From Deltaproteobacteria bacterium (lineage in GTDB: Bacteria; Myxococcota_A; UBA796; CAJQPC01): a stretch of 64,000 bases of DNA. The notes under the pieces are model-generated. The model had not been told where the DNA came from, made no database searches, and saw nothing but the letters and a program-made list of their open reading frames with translations. The translations under genes were made by a program, and so were the position numbers. The stretch lies in NCBI GenBank assembly GCA_016717595.1, contig JADKFE010000024.1:1-64000 (forward strand), given 5' to 3'. Shown here one piece after another: positions 32,722-40,073 of this stretch. How positions within the stretch are numbered: position 1 is the first letter of the stretch; every line of letters begins with the position of its first letter.

Positions 32722-34825
32722 GGCGGTCGCCTCCCATCAGCTCCTGCTTGTTGGACAAGGTGACGGCGTACTCCAGGGCCGCCATCCCTTCGCCCGAGGC
32801 GGGCACCTGCACCCGCTGGCGACGGCCTCCGTCGAGCCGCGCGCCTCGGGGCTCTCCTTCGTAGACCTCAAGGGTCGGCAGCGCCTCGACGAGCTCCACC
32901 TTCACGCCCTCATCACGGCTCACGGGCAGCCGCTCCAGGAGCTCGACCATCACCGGGCGGGGCAGGCTGGAGGAGATGCGCACCTCCACCCGGGTGAACA
33001 GGCGGCGGTCGCCACGCAGCAGCCCCGCCGTCTCTTCGCGATACCGCACGTTGCGGGAGAGCTTCAGGGCGTCGTCGGGGCCGAGGTCTACGCGCACCTC
33101 AGCGCCCCCGGCGGCGCCTTGCCAGGGCAAGGTGAGCAGGAGCGAGCCCGCCACGAACACGTCCATGGGGCCGGGGGTGAGCGCGAGGCGCTCCTTGAGC
33201 CGGGCGGTGGCGACGCGGAACGCCCGGGGATCTTCCCGTGGCACGGCGCGGTAGCTCACGGCGAGATCGAGGGGGACCTCACGCAGGGCCACGGCGTTGA
33301 ACCGCGCGGCGCTGGGCACGTCCAGAGGCGCCTCCGCCGTGAACGAGGCGTACACCCCCTCGACGCCGTCGGGGACGGCGTGGTGCTGGGGCAAGCTCAG
33401 GTGAAGTAGGCTCGTCTGCGCCTGGGCTTGTTCGGCCAAGGCGGCGTGCAGGCGGGCGGAGGCGCCGGCGTCGCCGCCGCGCTCGTGAAGCTCATCCTCG
33501 ATGGACCGCGGGGTGAAGCGCCCCCGGGCGCCGATGGGCGCGTCGAGGGCCTGCAGGCGCATCCGGCCATAATCCATGCCTTGTAGGCCAGGATCGTAGG
33601 TGAGCTCTTGGGGCATCGGCTTAGGCGCCTGGGGCCTGGGGCCGCCGCCACCGCCGAACGCGGCGCCTTCATACGCGGCGCTGCTGCGGCTGCGGGAGGG
33701 CGCCGCGGCCATCGACGGCGGGGCGCCCGGGGCGGGCATCGACGCGCCCAACGGTGGCGGCGGCGGCCCACCGCGGAAGATGTTCATCGACTTCTTGGCC
33801 ATCGGCTCGGCGCGCGCCGGGGCCTCCTCAACGAAGGCGTCCACTTCATCGTCTTCGTCGTAGTCACTCGCCTCCGGCGGCGCGGGCGGCGGCGTCGGCA
33901 TCGGCGGCGCGGGCCGAGGCGCTGGGGGCGCGGCGGCGCGCAGGACGGGATCGTCGGGGAACAACGACTCCAGGTCGGCCGGCAGCGGCCGCCAGCCGGT
34001 CGAGGATTTGGGGCTCACCGAGCCCAGACGCAGCGCGGGAAGCTCGGGCAACGCGGCGTTTCGGCCTGAGGGCGCGGTGCACACCGTGAGGCGCACGCCG
34101 CGCCAGTCCTCACCGCTGGTCTGGGCGACCAGGGCCCGCAGCACGAGGCGACCCCGGGAGAGCGCCCCGTCGAGGTTCAGGGTGTAGGCGGCGGTCCAGC
34201 GCGCGGCCCGCACGCGGTAACGAAGGGTGACCTGCACCACACCGTCGCTGACGCCGCTGAGGTTCAGCATCAGGGCCCGGGAGGGCCGCCAACGCCGCCA
34301 CCAGGCCTCGCTTGAGGCCTCCCGCACGGCCTGCTCCCGGGTGGAGACGAGCCGCGCCGCGTCACGACGGGCGAGCTCCAACGCGGCGAGGCGCGCGTCA
34401 ATCGCCACGAGGCGCTCGTCCACGGCGGCCTCGACGGTGAGCCAAGACGCGACGCCCGCCGCCGTCGGAGGCCCGCGGCGATCGTTGTTGCGCCGTCCGC
34501 CGGGCGTCAGCTCAGCGAAGGTGGCGCGAAGGCTCTGAAGGCCGTTGACCTCGTGATCGATGCGCTCCACGGCACGTTTGGCGTCGAGGAGCGCGCGCTG
34601 CTCGTTGGGCTCGTCGCCCCGATCTCGGCCCAAGGTGTCGAGGCTGAGCTGCAGCGCGCTCACCACCGCGCCGTCTACGCTGGCCTCCACGGCGCTCTCG
34701 TCGAGCTGGAACGGCAGCCTACGCGCCGTCGCCCGGCCTCCTACCACGTCCAGAGGGCCGGCTCGGGTCACCCAGGCCCCGTCAGGGTGAACCGTCACGG
34801 CGGTGATCGGCAGCTCGTCCCGCAT
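32714..34825 (-). CDS. DUF4139-like family protein, long variant
   Basis: The ATG at 34825 is the start, because GGAGG lies eight bases upstream; the frame extends only five codons further. The 703-residue product has an N-terminal DUF4140-like segment (ITAVTVHPDGAWVTRAGPLD), a coiled coil near residues 75-175 and the DUF4139 core pattern YRVRAARWTAAYTLNLDGA with LVAQTSGEDWRGVRLTV. A long Pro/Ala/Gly-rich insert lies at about 300-420 (PPAPRPAPPMPTPPPAPPEA and similar), followed by a second beta domain that includes VDLGPDDALKLSRNVRYREE. It overlaps the next DUF4139 gene by eight bases, so the pair are probably translationally coupled and act together. Confidence 0.75.
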   Translation of the reverse strand: MRDELPITAVTVHPDGAWVTRAGPLDVVGGRATARRLPFQLDESAVEASVDGAVVSALQLSLDTLGRDRGDEPNEQRALLDAKRAVERIDHEVNGLQSLRATFAELTPGGRRNNDRRGPPTAAGVASWLTVEAAVDERLVAIDARLAALELARRDAARLVSTREQAVREASSEAWWRRWRPSRALMLNLSGVSDGVVQVTLRYRVRAARWTAAYTLNLDGALSRGRLVLRALVAQTSGEDWRGVRLTVCTAPSGRNAALPELPALRLGSVSPKSSTGWRPLPADLESLFPDDPVLRAAAPPAPRPAPPMPTPPPAPPEASDYDEDDEVDAFVEEAPARAEPMAKKSMNIFRGGPPPPPLGASMPAPGAPPSMAAAPSRSRSSAAYEGAAFGGGGGPRPQAPKPMPQELTYDPGLQGMDYGRMRLQALDAPIGARGRFTPRSIEDELHERGGDAGASARLHAALAEQAQAQTSLLHLSLPQHHAVPDGVEGVYASFTAEAPLDVPSAARFNAVALREVPLDLAVSYRAVPREDPRAFRVATARLKERLALTPGPMDVFVAGSLLLTLPWQGAAGGAEVRVDLGPDDALKLSRNVRYREETAGLLRGDRRLFTRVEVRISSSLPRPVMVELLERLPVSRDEGVKVELVEALPTLEVYEGEPRGARLDGGRRQRVQVPASGEGMAALEYAVTLSNKQELMGGDRRG

Positions 34826-34872
34826 GTTGAGAACCTCCACGCGCAGCGAGTCTACACCGAGATTGTTCGGCC

Positions 34873-35910
34873 TCAGGGCTGGAACATCGCCATGACCTTG
34901 CGGCGGTCATCGGAGAACGAGAGGTGCTCGTTCAAGGTGTAGGCGTTCTCAGGATCGACGATGTGGGGCCGGAGGATCTGCACGGCCTCGACCTTGTCCG
35001 CGGAGAACGAGATCTGGTCGATGAGCGCGCCGACCTGGGCGCAGGTGAAGTAGCCCGAGGCCGCGATCTTCAGGAGGCCGAGCTGGTCGTCGGAGAACGG
35101 CGCGTCGTCAACGGCCTTGAGCAAGCTGCCAAACGCCTGATCGTCGAGGGGCTGAGGGCCCACGGGCGGCAGCGGCACAACGGGGACGGGGACGACCGGC
35201 GCGGGGCCCACGGGCGGCGGCGTGGGGTTGAGCACCGGCGGCACGACGCCGGGGTTCATCGAGGTCGGCGCGCGCACGATGACCAGGGCGGGGCTTGAGC
35301 GGTCGTCCCGGGCGGGGCCGTCCCAGAAGCAGCGCAGGTCGAGGTTCTGAAGCTCACATTGGGTGTGAACCCCGGGGCGCACATCGACCTGAATGGCGAA
35401 GCCGACCGCGCCGGGGCCCTCCACGACGAGGTCCACGAGGCCCGGCTTGAGCCCGGTGCTCACGAAGTCAAGCTCCGAGCGCGACCAGCTCGCCTTCTGC
35501 TTGTTCATCGAGACCTTGGACTCTTGGGGCACCCCCTTGATCGCCAGGCTGCCCGTCAGCGCCTCAGCGGGCTGCGCCGCGCCGCTGCCGATGACCACCA
35601 CGCGGTCATCCTTGGGGGCGCTGGCGGGCGCGTTGGCGAGGGGCCCAGCGCCGAGCAGGCGAAGCTCACCGGCGTCGTAGATCAGCCGCGCCTCGTGGGT
35701 GACCGGCACGTCCAGCTCAAGCTGCCCGAGGCGGCTGCGGCCGCTCCAGATCTCGACGAGGTGAACCCCCCCGGCGAGGTTCGACTTCTTCACGACCCCT
35801 TCGCCGCTGGCCTCTACGCGCTGCCCGTCGATGAGCACGGCGCCCGGGGCGTTGAGGATGACCGAGATCTCCCCCGCGAAGGCGAGGGCAGGGAGCAGGG
35901 CGAGCAACAT
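34873..35910 (-). CDS. secreted DUF4476 domain protein
   Basis: The start at 35910 gives a signal peptide (MLLALLPALAFAGE) and has GGAG six bases upstream; the long open frame before it is not signal-like. The 345-residue product has a beta-rich N-terminal region with a PEGA-like opening (ISVILNAPGAVLIDGQRVEASGEG). A Pro/Val-rich hinge follows at about 220-265, then a C-terminal DUF4476 domain: FGSLLKAVDDAPFSDDQLGLLKIAAS, FTCAQVGALIDQISFSADKVEAV and IVDPENAYTLNEHLSFSDDR. DUF4476 is a small domain of unknown function found in secreted proteins. It lies just upstream of the MetE-like gene on the minus strand; a cotranscript with it is possible. Confidence 0.8.
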   Translation of the reverse strand: MLLALLPALAFAGEISVILNAPGAVLIDGQRVEASGEGVVKKSNLAGGVHLVEIWSGRSRLGQLELDVPVTHEARLIYDAGELRLLGAGPLANAPASAPKDDRVVVIGSGAAQPAEALTGSLAIKGVPQESKVSMNKQKASWSRSELDFVSTGLKPGLVDLVVEGPGAVGFAIQVDVRPGVHTQCELQNLDLRCFWDGPARDDRSSPALVIVRAPTSMNPGVVPPVLNPTPPPVGPAPVVPVPVVPLPPVGPQPLDDQAFGSLLKAVDDAPFSDDQLGLLKIAASGYFTCAQVGALIDQISFSADKVEAVQILRPHIVDPENAYTLNEHLSFSDDRRKVMAMFQP

Positions 35911-36008
35911 GGCGACTCCGTTTTCGACGAGGTGCCCGGGCGACGGGGCCTCCGGAGGGGTCATTCGACGAGGTTTTAGGGGCTTACCACAAACGACGCC
36001 GGGTGACA

Positions 36009-36854
36009 TCAAGAGACGAGCCGTCGGCCGAGGCGCGCGGTCGCCTCCATGATGCGCTCTGCGAGCGGGGGGCTGCACAGCCCAAGGCCACAGCTCGCCG
36101 TGAGCCAGAGCTGGGGGCCGAGGGTGGCGAGGGCCCAGCCCGAGGTGAAGATCGCCGCGCGTAGCCGAGACTCCATGTCGTCCACCGACGGCGCACGATC
36201 CGTCGGGGCGAGGCCCAGGGCGAGGACGCCGCCCCGGCGCAGCAGGCGGCGGACGGCGGGGTGAACGATCGCCGTCTCTAAGCCATGATCGGCGTCGAAG
36301 GAGTAGATCGTCAGCGGGAGCTCGTCGAGCAGGCCCAGGTCCATCGCCGAGCAACAATGAAGCCCGACCCGGGCGCCGTGGGCCTGGGCGGCCAAGATCG
36401 GGCGGCGTAGGGCCTGAATCACCGCGCCGCGGGGCGGCAGCTCAGGCAGACCCAGACAGGGCTCATCGAGCAGGATCACCGGGCGCTGGCCGGCTTGGGT
36501 GATGGCCTGGGCCTGGGCCACGGCGCGGGCGGCGACGGCGTCCGCCAAGGAGAGGAGGCTCCCGGCGCTGGGCGCGCAGCGGGCGAGGGTGATCGGCCCG
36601 GTGAGCTGGGACTTGACGGCCTGGGCCTGGGGGAACGCGCCGCTCTGGACAGCGGAGAGGAGCGCGCTGAGCCCTTCAGGCACCTCAGCGCCAGAGAGCG
36701 CCTCGGCGATCATCCCGCCCCCTCGCCCGGCCTGGGGGAGCTGCGGCGCGAAGGGCAGGTGAGGGCAGCCCCGCGCCACCCGGGCCAAGGCCAGCGCCAT
36801 GCGCTGATCGGGCAGGCTGCCGACGCCCGTGGCGCAGAAGGGCGGCAGCGCCAA
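36009..36854 (-). CDS. cobalamin-independent methionine synthase-like (MetE C-terminal superfamily) protein
   Basis: The 281-residue product, from a TTG start at 36854, has the MetE catalytic-domain pattern. The opening FCATGVGSLPDQ resembles TG-x-GSLP, then PHLPFAPQLPQAGRGGGMI, SQLTGPITLA, PVILLDEPCLGLPELP, VGLHCCSAMDLGLLDELPLTIYSFD and the final SCGLGLCSPP. His-x-Cys and the later Cys are the zinc-thiolate ligands of the superfamily. The length is far shorter than the full 750-residue MetE, as in the stand-alone methyltransferase relatives. Whether it makes methionine or uses another methyl donor is unknown. The start codon choice is weak; no clear ribosome site is seen. Confidence 0.7.
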   Translation of the reverse strand: MALPPFCATGVGSLPDQRMALALARVARGCPHLPFAPQLPQAGRGGGMIAEALSGAEVPEGLSALLSAVQSGAFPQAQAVKSQLTGPITLARCAPSAGSLLSLADAVAARAVAQAQAITQAGQRPVILLDEPCLGLPELPPRGAVIQALRRPILAAQAHGARVGLHCCSAMDLGLLDELPLTIYSFDADHGLETAIVHPAVRRLLRRGGVLALGLAPTDRAPSVDDMESRLRAAIFTSGWALATLGPQLWLTASCGLGLCSPPLAERIMEATARLGRRLVS

Positions 36855-36857
36855 GGC

Positions 36858-38099
36858 TCAGCGCCAGCTCGACGGCATCGTGGGGCGGCCCGCGAACAGG
36901 AGCAGCGGGTCGATCGCGCCGGAGAACGCGCCGAAATACTCGGTGTTCTCGCCGAACCCGAACGAGGCGCCTTGGCAGCTCACATAGGTGATGCCGGTGA
37001 GGTTGCCCGCGTCGTCCTCCTCAAAGCCCACAAACACGACGGTGTGGCCGCTGCCGCTCGTGCGCCAGAACTGCACGAGGTCGCCTGGGCGCAAGTCATC
37101 TAAGGACTCCACCCGCGCGCCGAGGCCTCGGGCGGACAAGGCCACGTCGGGGCCGGGGCCGTCGAGCTCACGCACATACCAGTCCGTGCGCATCGTCTTG
37201 AGGTCGGTGTCGCTCAGGCCGTTGAGATCATCAAAGCTGAGGCCCATCTCTGCGGCGACGCCGCGCCAGGTCTCCAGATAGAGCTCCCAGGTGATGCCCG
37301 AGCAGTAACAAGACGAGAAGCCGCCGTCGTCGGCGACGAGGGCGCCTTGGTAGTAGATGTCTCGGGTAGACCCCGACCAGCTCGTGCCGCTGGGCCAGTA
37401 GTAGGTGTAGGTGCCGTCGTCGGGGTAGGTGTCGATGAGCTGAAGGATCCGCTCATTGAAGCCCGACTCGGCGACGGGGCTGGGGGCGCGCAGGGTGACG
37501 TCTAGGCTCGTCTCGGTGAGCAGGGCGCCGTCGGCGTCGAGGCCCCGGGCGCTCAGCGTCAGCGCGCCGAGATGGCCGGTGCGAAGGGTGTAAACCTCAC
37601 CCGGGGACACCACGGCCACAGGTTCGCCCCCCGCGCGAAGCTCGATCTGGGCGACGCCGTCGCTGGCGGTGGGGATGAGCTGCACCGGGCTCACCACGGC
37701 GGCGTCGTCGTACGGCGTGGCGAAGGCGACGTACTCGTCGCTGGCGTCGGCCAAGACGGTGACCCGCAGGGTGTCCTCGCTGAGCACGTCGCCGTTCTTG
37801 TCGAGGGCTTGGAGCGTGACGCGGCGGCGGCCTGGGTCGGCGGTGACGAGCACCCGGCGATCGTCCGGTGACAGGCGGCGGCCCGAGGCCTCGCCGTCGA
37901 GGAGGAGCTGCAGCGAGATGACGTCGTCTCCGGCCTCCACGGTCATCGCGAAGGGGCTCGTGACCACGGCGCCGTCTTCAGGGTTGGTGATCCGCACGTC
38001 GATGGACTGGGCGAAGCCGTCGGGATCGGGGCCTGGGCGCGTCTGGGGCGATGGCGCGCAGGCGGAGAGGAGCGGCAGGATCATCCAGGTGAAGCGCAT
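36858..38099 (-). CDS. NlpC-like (papain-type) lipoprotein with Ig-like region
   Basis: The start at 38099 gives the lipobox PLLSAC; upstream residues of the open frame are not signal-like. The 413-residue product has two or three beta-sandwich-type repeats (about 30-220) such as VRITNPEDGAVVTSPFAMTVE and VAFATPYDDAAVVSPVQLIP. A C-terminal hydrolase-like domain follows, with SSCYCSGITWELYLETWRGVA (probable nucleophile Cys) and GDLVQFWRTSGSGHTVVFVGFEE (probable His). The Cys-Ser-Gly-x-x-x-x and His pattern resembles NlpC/CHAP amidases that cut peptidoglycan peptides or amides. It is divergent from the CDF transporter gene with a 55-base gap. Confidence 0.65.
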   Translation of the reverse strand: MRFTWMILPLLSACAPSPQTRPGPDPDGFAQSIDVRITNPEDGAVVTSPFAMTVEAGDDVISLQLLLDGEASGRRLSPDDRRVLVTADPGRRRVTLQALDKNGDVLSEDTLRVTVLADASDEYVAFATPYDDAAVVSPVQLIPTASDGVAQIELRAGGEPVAVVSPGEVYTLRTGHLGALTLSARGLDADGALLTETSLDVTLRAPSPVAESGFNERILQLIDTYPDDGTYTYYWPSGTSWSGSTRDIYYQGALVADDGGFSSCYCSGITWELYLETWRGVAAEMGLSFDDLNGLSDTDLKTMRTDWYVRELDGPGPDVALSARGLGARVESLDDLRPGDLVQFWRTSGSGHTVVFVGFEEDDAGNLTGITYVSCQGASFGFGENTEYFGAFSGAIDPLLLFAGRPTMPSSWR

Positions 38100-38154
38100 A
38101 CCGCACCATAACCCGGCGCGTGTGGGGCTCGTGGGGTGATATCCTCCGCGCACC

Positions 38155-39063
38155 ATGGCCTCAGACACCTCCCACATCATTCAGTCCCTTCGCGCCAACC
38201 TGCTCATCGCGGTCTCAAAAGGCGTCGCGGCGTTCTTCACCGGCTCGGGGGCGATGCTCGCCGAGACGATTCACAGCGCCGCCGACTGCGCAAACCAGCT
38301 CTTGCTGCTGCTCGGCGTCAACCGCGCCGCCCAGCCACCAGACGCCACGCACCCCTTGGGCTACGGGCGATCCTTGTACTTCTGGTCGTTTATGGTGGCG
38401 ATGCTGCTGTTCACCGGCGGCGGAGTGTTCTCGATCTACGAAGGTGTCCACAAGATGACCCACCCCGAGCCCGTCGAGAACGTGCTCATCGGCGTGGGCA
38501 CCTTGGGCTTCGCCTTGGTGATTGAGGGCTGGGCGACCTACTCCAACATCAAGACGCTGAACCAACGCCGGGGCGCGGTGCCCTTTGTGCAGTACCTCCG
38601 GCAGACCAAAGACTCCGACCTCATCGTGGTCTTCGGCGAGAACGCCGCCGCCACCTTGGGTTTGGCCTTGGCGCTCATCGCCCTGGGGCTGGCCGAGGTG
38701 ACGGGTGACCCCCACTGGGACGGCGCGGGCTCCTTGGCCGTGGGCCTGGTGCTCGTCGGCGTGGCGGTGTTCTTGGCCGTTGAGGTCAAGTCGCTGCTCG
38801 TCGGAGAGAGCGCGGATCCACTGATTGAGGCCGACATTCGGGCCTTGCTCAAGGAGGAGAGCGGCGTGGTCGGCGTCGGCAGCGTGCTCACCGTGCAGCA
38901 GGGGCCGGGTGAGGTGCTCGTGGCGATGAAGCTGCGCTTCTCGGCGGAGCTGAGCGCGGCGGCCGTCGCGGCGACGATCAACGCCTTGGAGACTCGGATT
39001 CGTGCCCGCCAGCCCTCGGTGCGCTGGTGCTTCGTCGAGCCCGGCGAAGGCGACGAAGACTGA
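38155..39063 (+). CDS. cation diffusion facilitator (CDF/SLC30A9-like) transporter
   Basis: The 302-residue product is an inner-membrane CDF protein: about six helices and a cytoplasmic C-terminal domain. The opening IQSLRANLLIAVSKGVAAFFTGSGAMLAETIHSAADCANQ holds the family transport site (E-T-I-H-S-x-x-D), and GENAAATLGLALALIALG is the second half. This second site lacks the usual H-x-x-x-D pair, as in the SLC30A9-type subgroup, so the transported ion (zinc, manganese or other) and mechanism are uncertain. The C-terminal ferredoxin-like domain is present. The ATG at 38155 is well placed before the helix; no strong regulatory site is visible. Confidence 0.85.
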   Translation: MASDTSHIIQSLRANLLIAVSKGVAAFFTGSGAMLAETIHSAADCANQLLLLLGVNRAAQPPDATHPLGYGRSLYFWSFMVAMLLFTGGGVFSIYEGVHKMTHPEPVENVLIGVGTLGFALVIEGWATYSNIKTLNQRRGAVPFVQYLRQTKDSDLIVVFGENAAATLGLALALIALGLAEVTGDPHWDGAGSLAVGLVLVGVAVFLAVEVKSLLVGESADPLIEADIRALLKEESGVVGVGSVLTVQQGPGEVLVAMKLRFSAELSAAAVAATINALETRIRARQPSVRWCFVEPGEGDED

Positions 39064-39127
39064 GGGGCCGAGGCCGAGATTCCGCGCGCTCGCCGAGGGG
39101 AGGCGCGCTTTGGGATATGCTCTGGGG

Positions 39128-40072
39128 ATGCCGAGCTCGCCTGAGCCCGCCGCGACACGCGGCGAACCCAACCCCCCGGCCCTCACCCCCCATGTCCGCT
39201 TCGTTCTGCCGGACGGTCGCGCCGTGGACGTGCCTCCAGGCGGCATCTTGGGCCGGATGCCCTCGGCGACCTTACGCCTGGACGACCCTCGCGTCTCCGA
39301 GGCCCACGCGCTGTTGAGCCTACGAGGCCGCGGCTTTCGGCTGCTCGCGCTGCGTGGGCTGCTCCAGGTCGGCAAGGCGCCCACCACAGAGGTCGCCCTC
39401 GCCGTGGGGCAGGTGGTGCGCTTGGCGCCCGACCTCGCGCTCACCGTCCAGGCCATCGCGCTGCCAGAGTCGCTGCTCGCCGTGGCGCTGCCCGGCCAGG
39501 CGCCCCAAGAGCTCTCAAGCCCCGTCTACTCTTTGCTCCACGACGGCGCCTTGGTGGGCCGCTACGAGCCCGACGCCAGCGCACATCTCTGGTCTACGTC
39601 TGAAGGCTGGATGGTGCGCGCCGCCGCGGGGGAGCCCTCGCCGCTCCAGGTGGGCACCTTCACCTTGGGCCCCCACACCCTCACCGTGAGCGGCATCCCC
39701 CTGGCGGCCGCCGCGGTGAACCCCACCTTGTTCTCGGGGCGCTTCTTCGCCCCGGTGCGCATCATCACGAACTTCGACATCGCGCGCATCGAGATCGAGG
39801 GCCGCGAGCTGTGCTCCATCTCCGGCCACGCCGGGCGGATCCTCTGTGAGCTGGCGGCGGTGCGGGGCCCGGTGAACTGGGAGATCGTCGCCGGGGAGAT
39901 CTGGGACGGAGACGACCGGCACACGCTGAGGCAGAGCTGGGATCGGGCCCTGGGCACCCTTCGGGGCAAACTTCGCCTGCCCGAGCTTCGCCCGGATCTT
40001 GTGCGCGCCGACGGCCACGGCCACATCGAGCTGTTCTTGCAGCAGGGTGATGAGATCGAGGATCGGGGCTGA
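39128..40072 (+). CDS. FHA-like plus winged-helix regulator
   Basis: The ATG at 39128 begins the domain-like region; the frame before it is not. The 314-residue product has an N-terminal FHA-like beta domain (VRFVLPDGRAVDVPPGGILGRMP, DDPRVSEAHALLSLRGRGFRLLALRG), with the FHA-type Gly-Arg and Ser/His positions. A second beta-rich region follows at about 140-200. The C-terminal winged helix (GRILCELAAVRGPVNWEIVAGEIW, RHTLRQSWDRALGTLRGKLR) resembles OmpR-type DNA-binding domains. It lies one base before the kinase gene, so phosphorylation of FHA ligands by the kinase may be linked to gene control by this protein; this is inference. Confidence 0.7.
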   Translation: MPSSPEPAATRGEPNPPALTPHVRFVLPDGRAVDVPPGGILGRMPSATLRLDDPRVSEAHALLSLRGRGFRLLALRGLLQVGKAPTTEVALAVGQVVRLAPDLALTVQAIALPESLLAVALPGQAPQELSSPVYSLLHDGALVGRYEPDASAHLWSTSEGWMVRAAAGEPSPLQVGTFTLGPHTLTVSGIPLAAAAVNPTLFSGRFFAPVRIITNFDIARIEIEGRELCSISGHAGRILCELAAVRGPVNWEIVAGEIWDGDDRHTLRQSWDRALGTLRGKLRLPELRPDLVRADGHGHIELFLQQGDEIEDRG

Positions 40073-40073
40073 G

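Noticed and set aside
38215..39456. Open minus-strand frame antisense to the CDF gene
   Set aside because: Charged, Arg/Ala-rich chain without domains; the sense frame has transport-site residues and helices.
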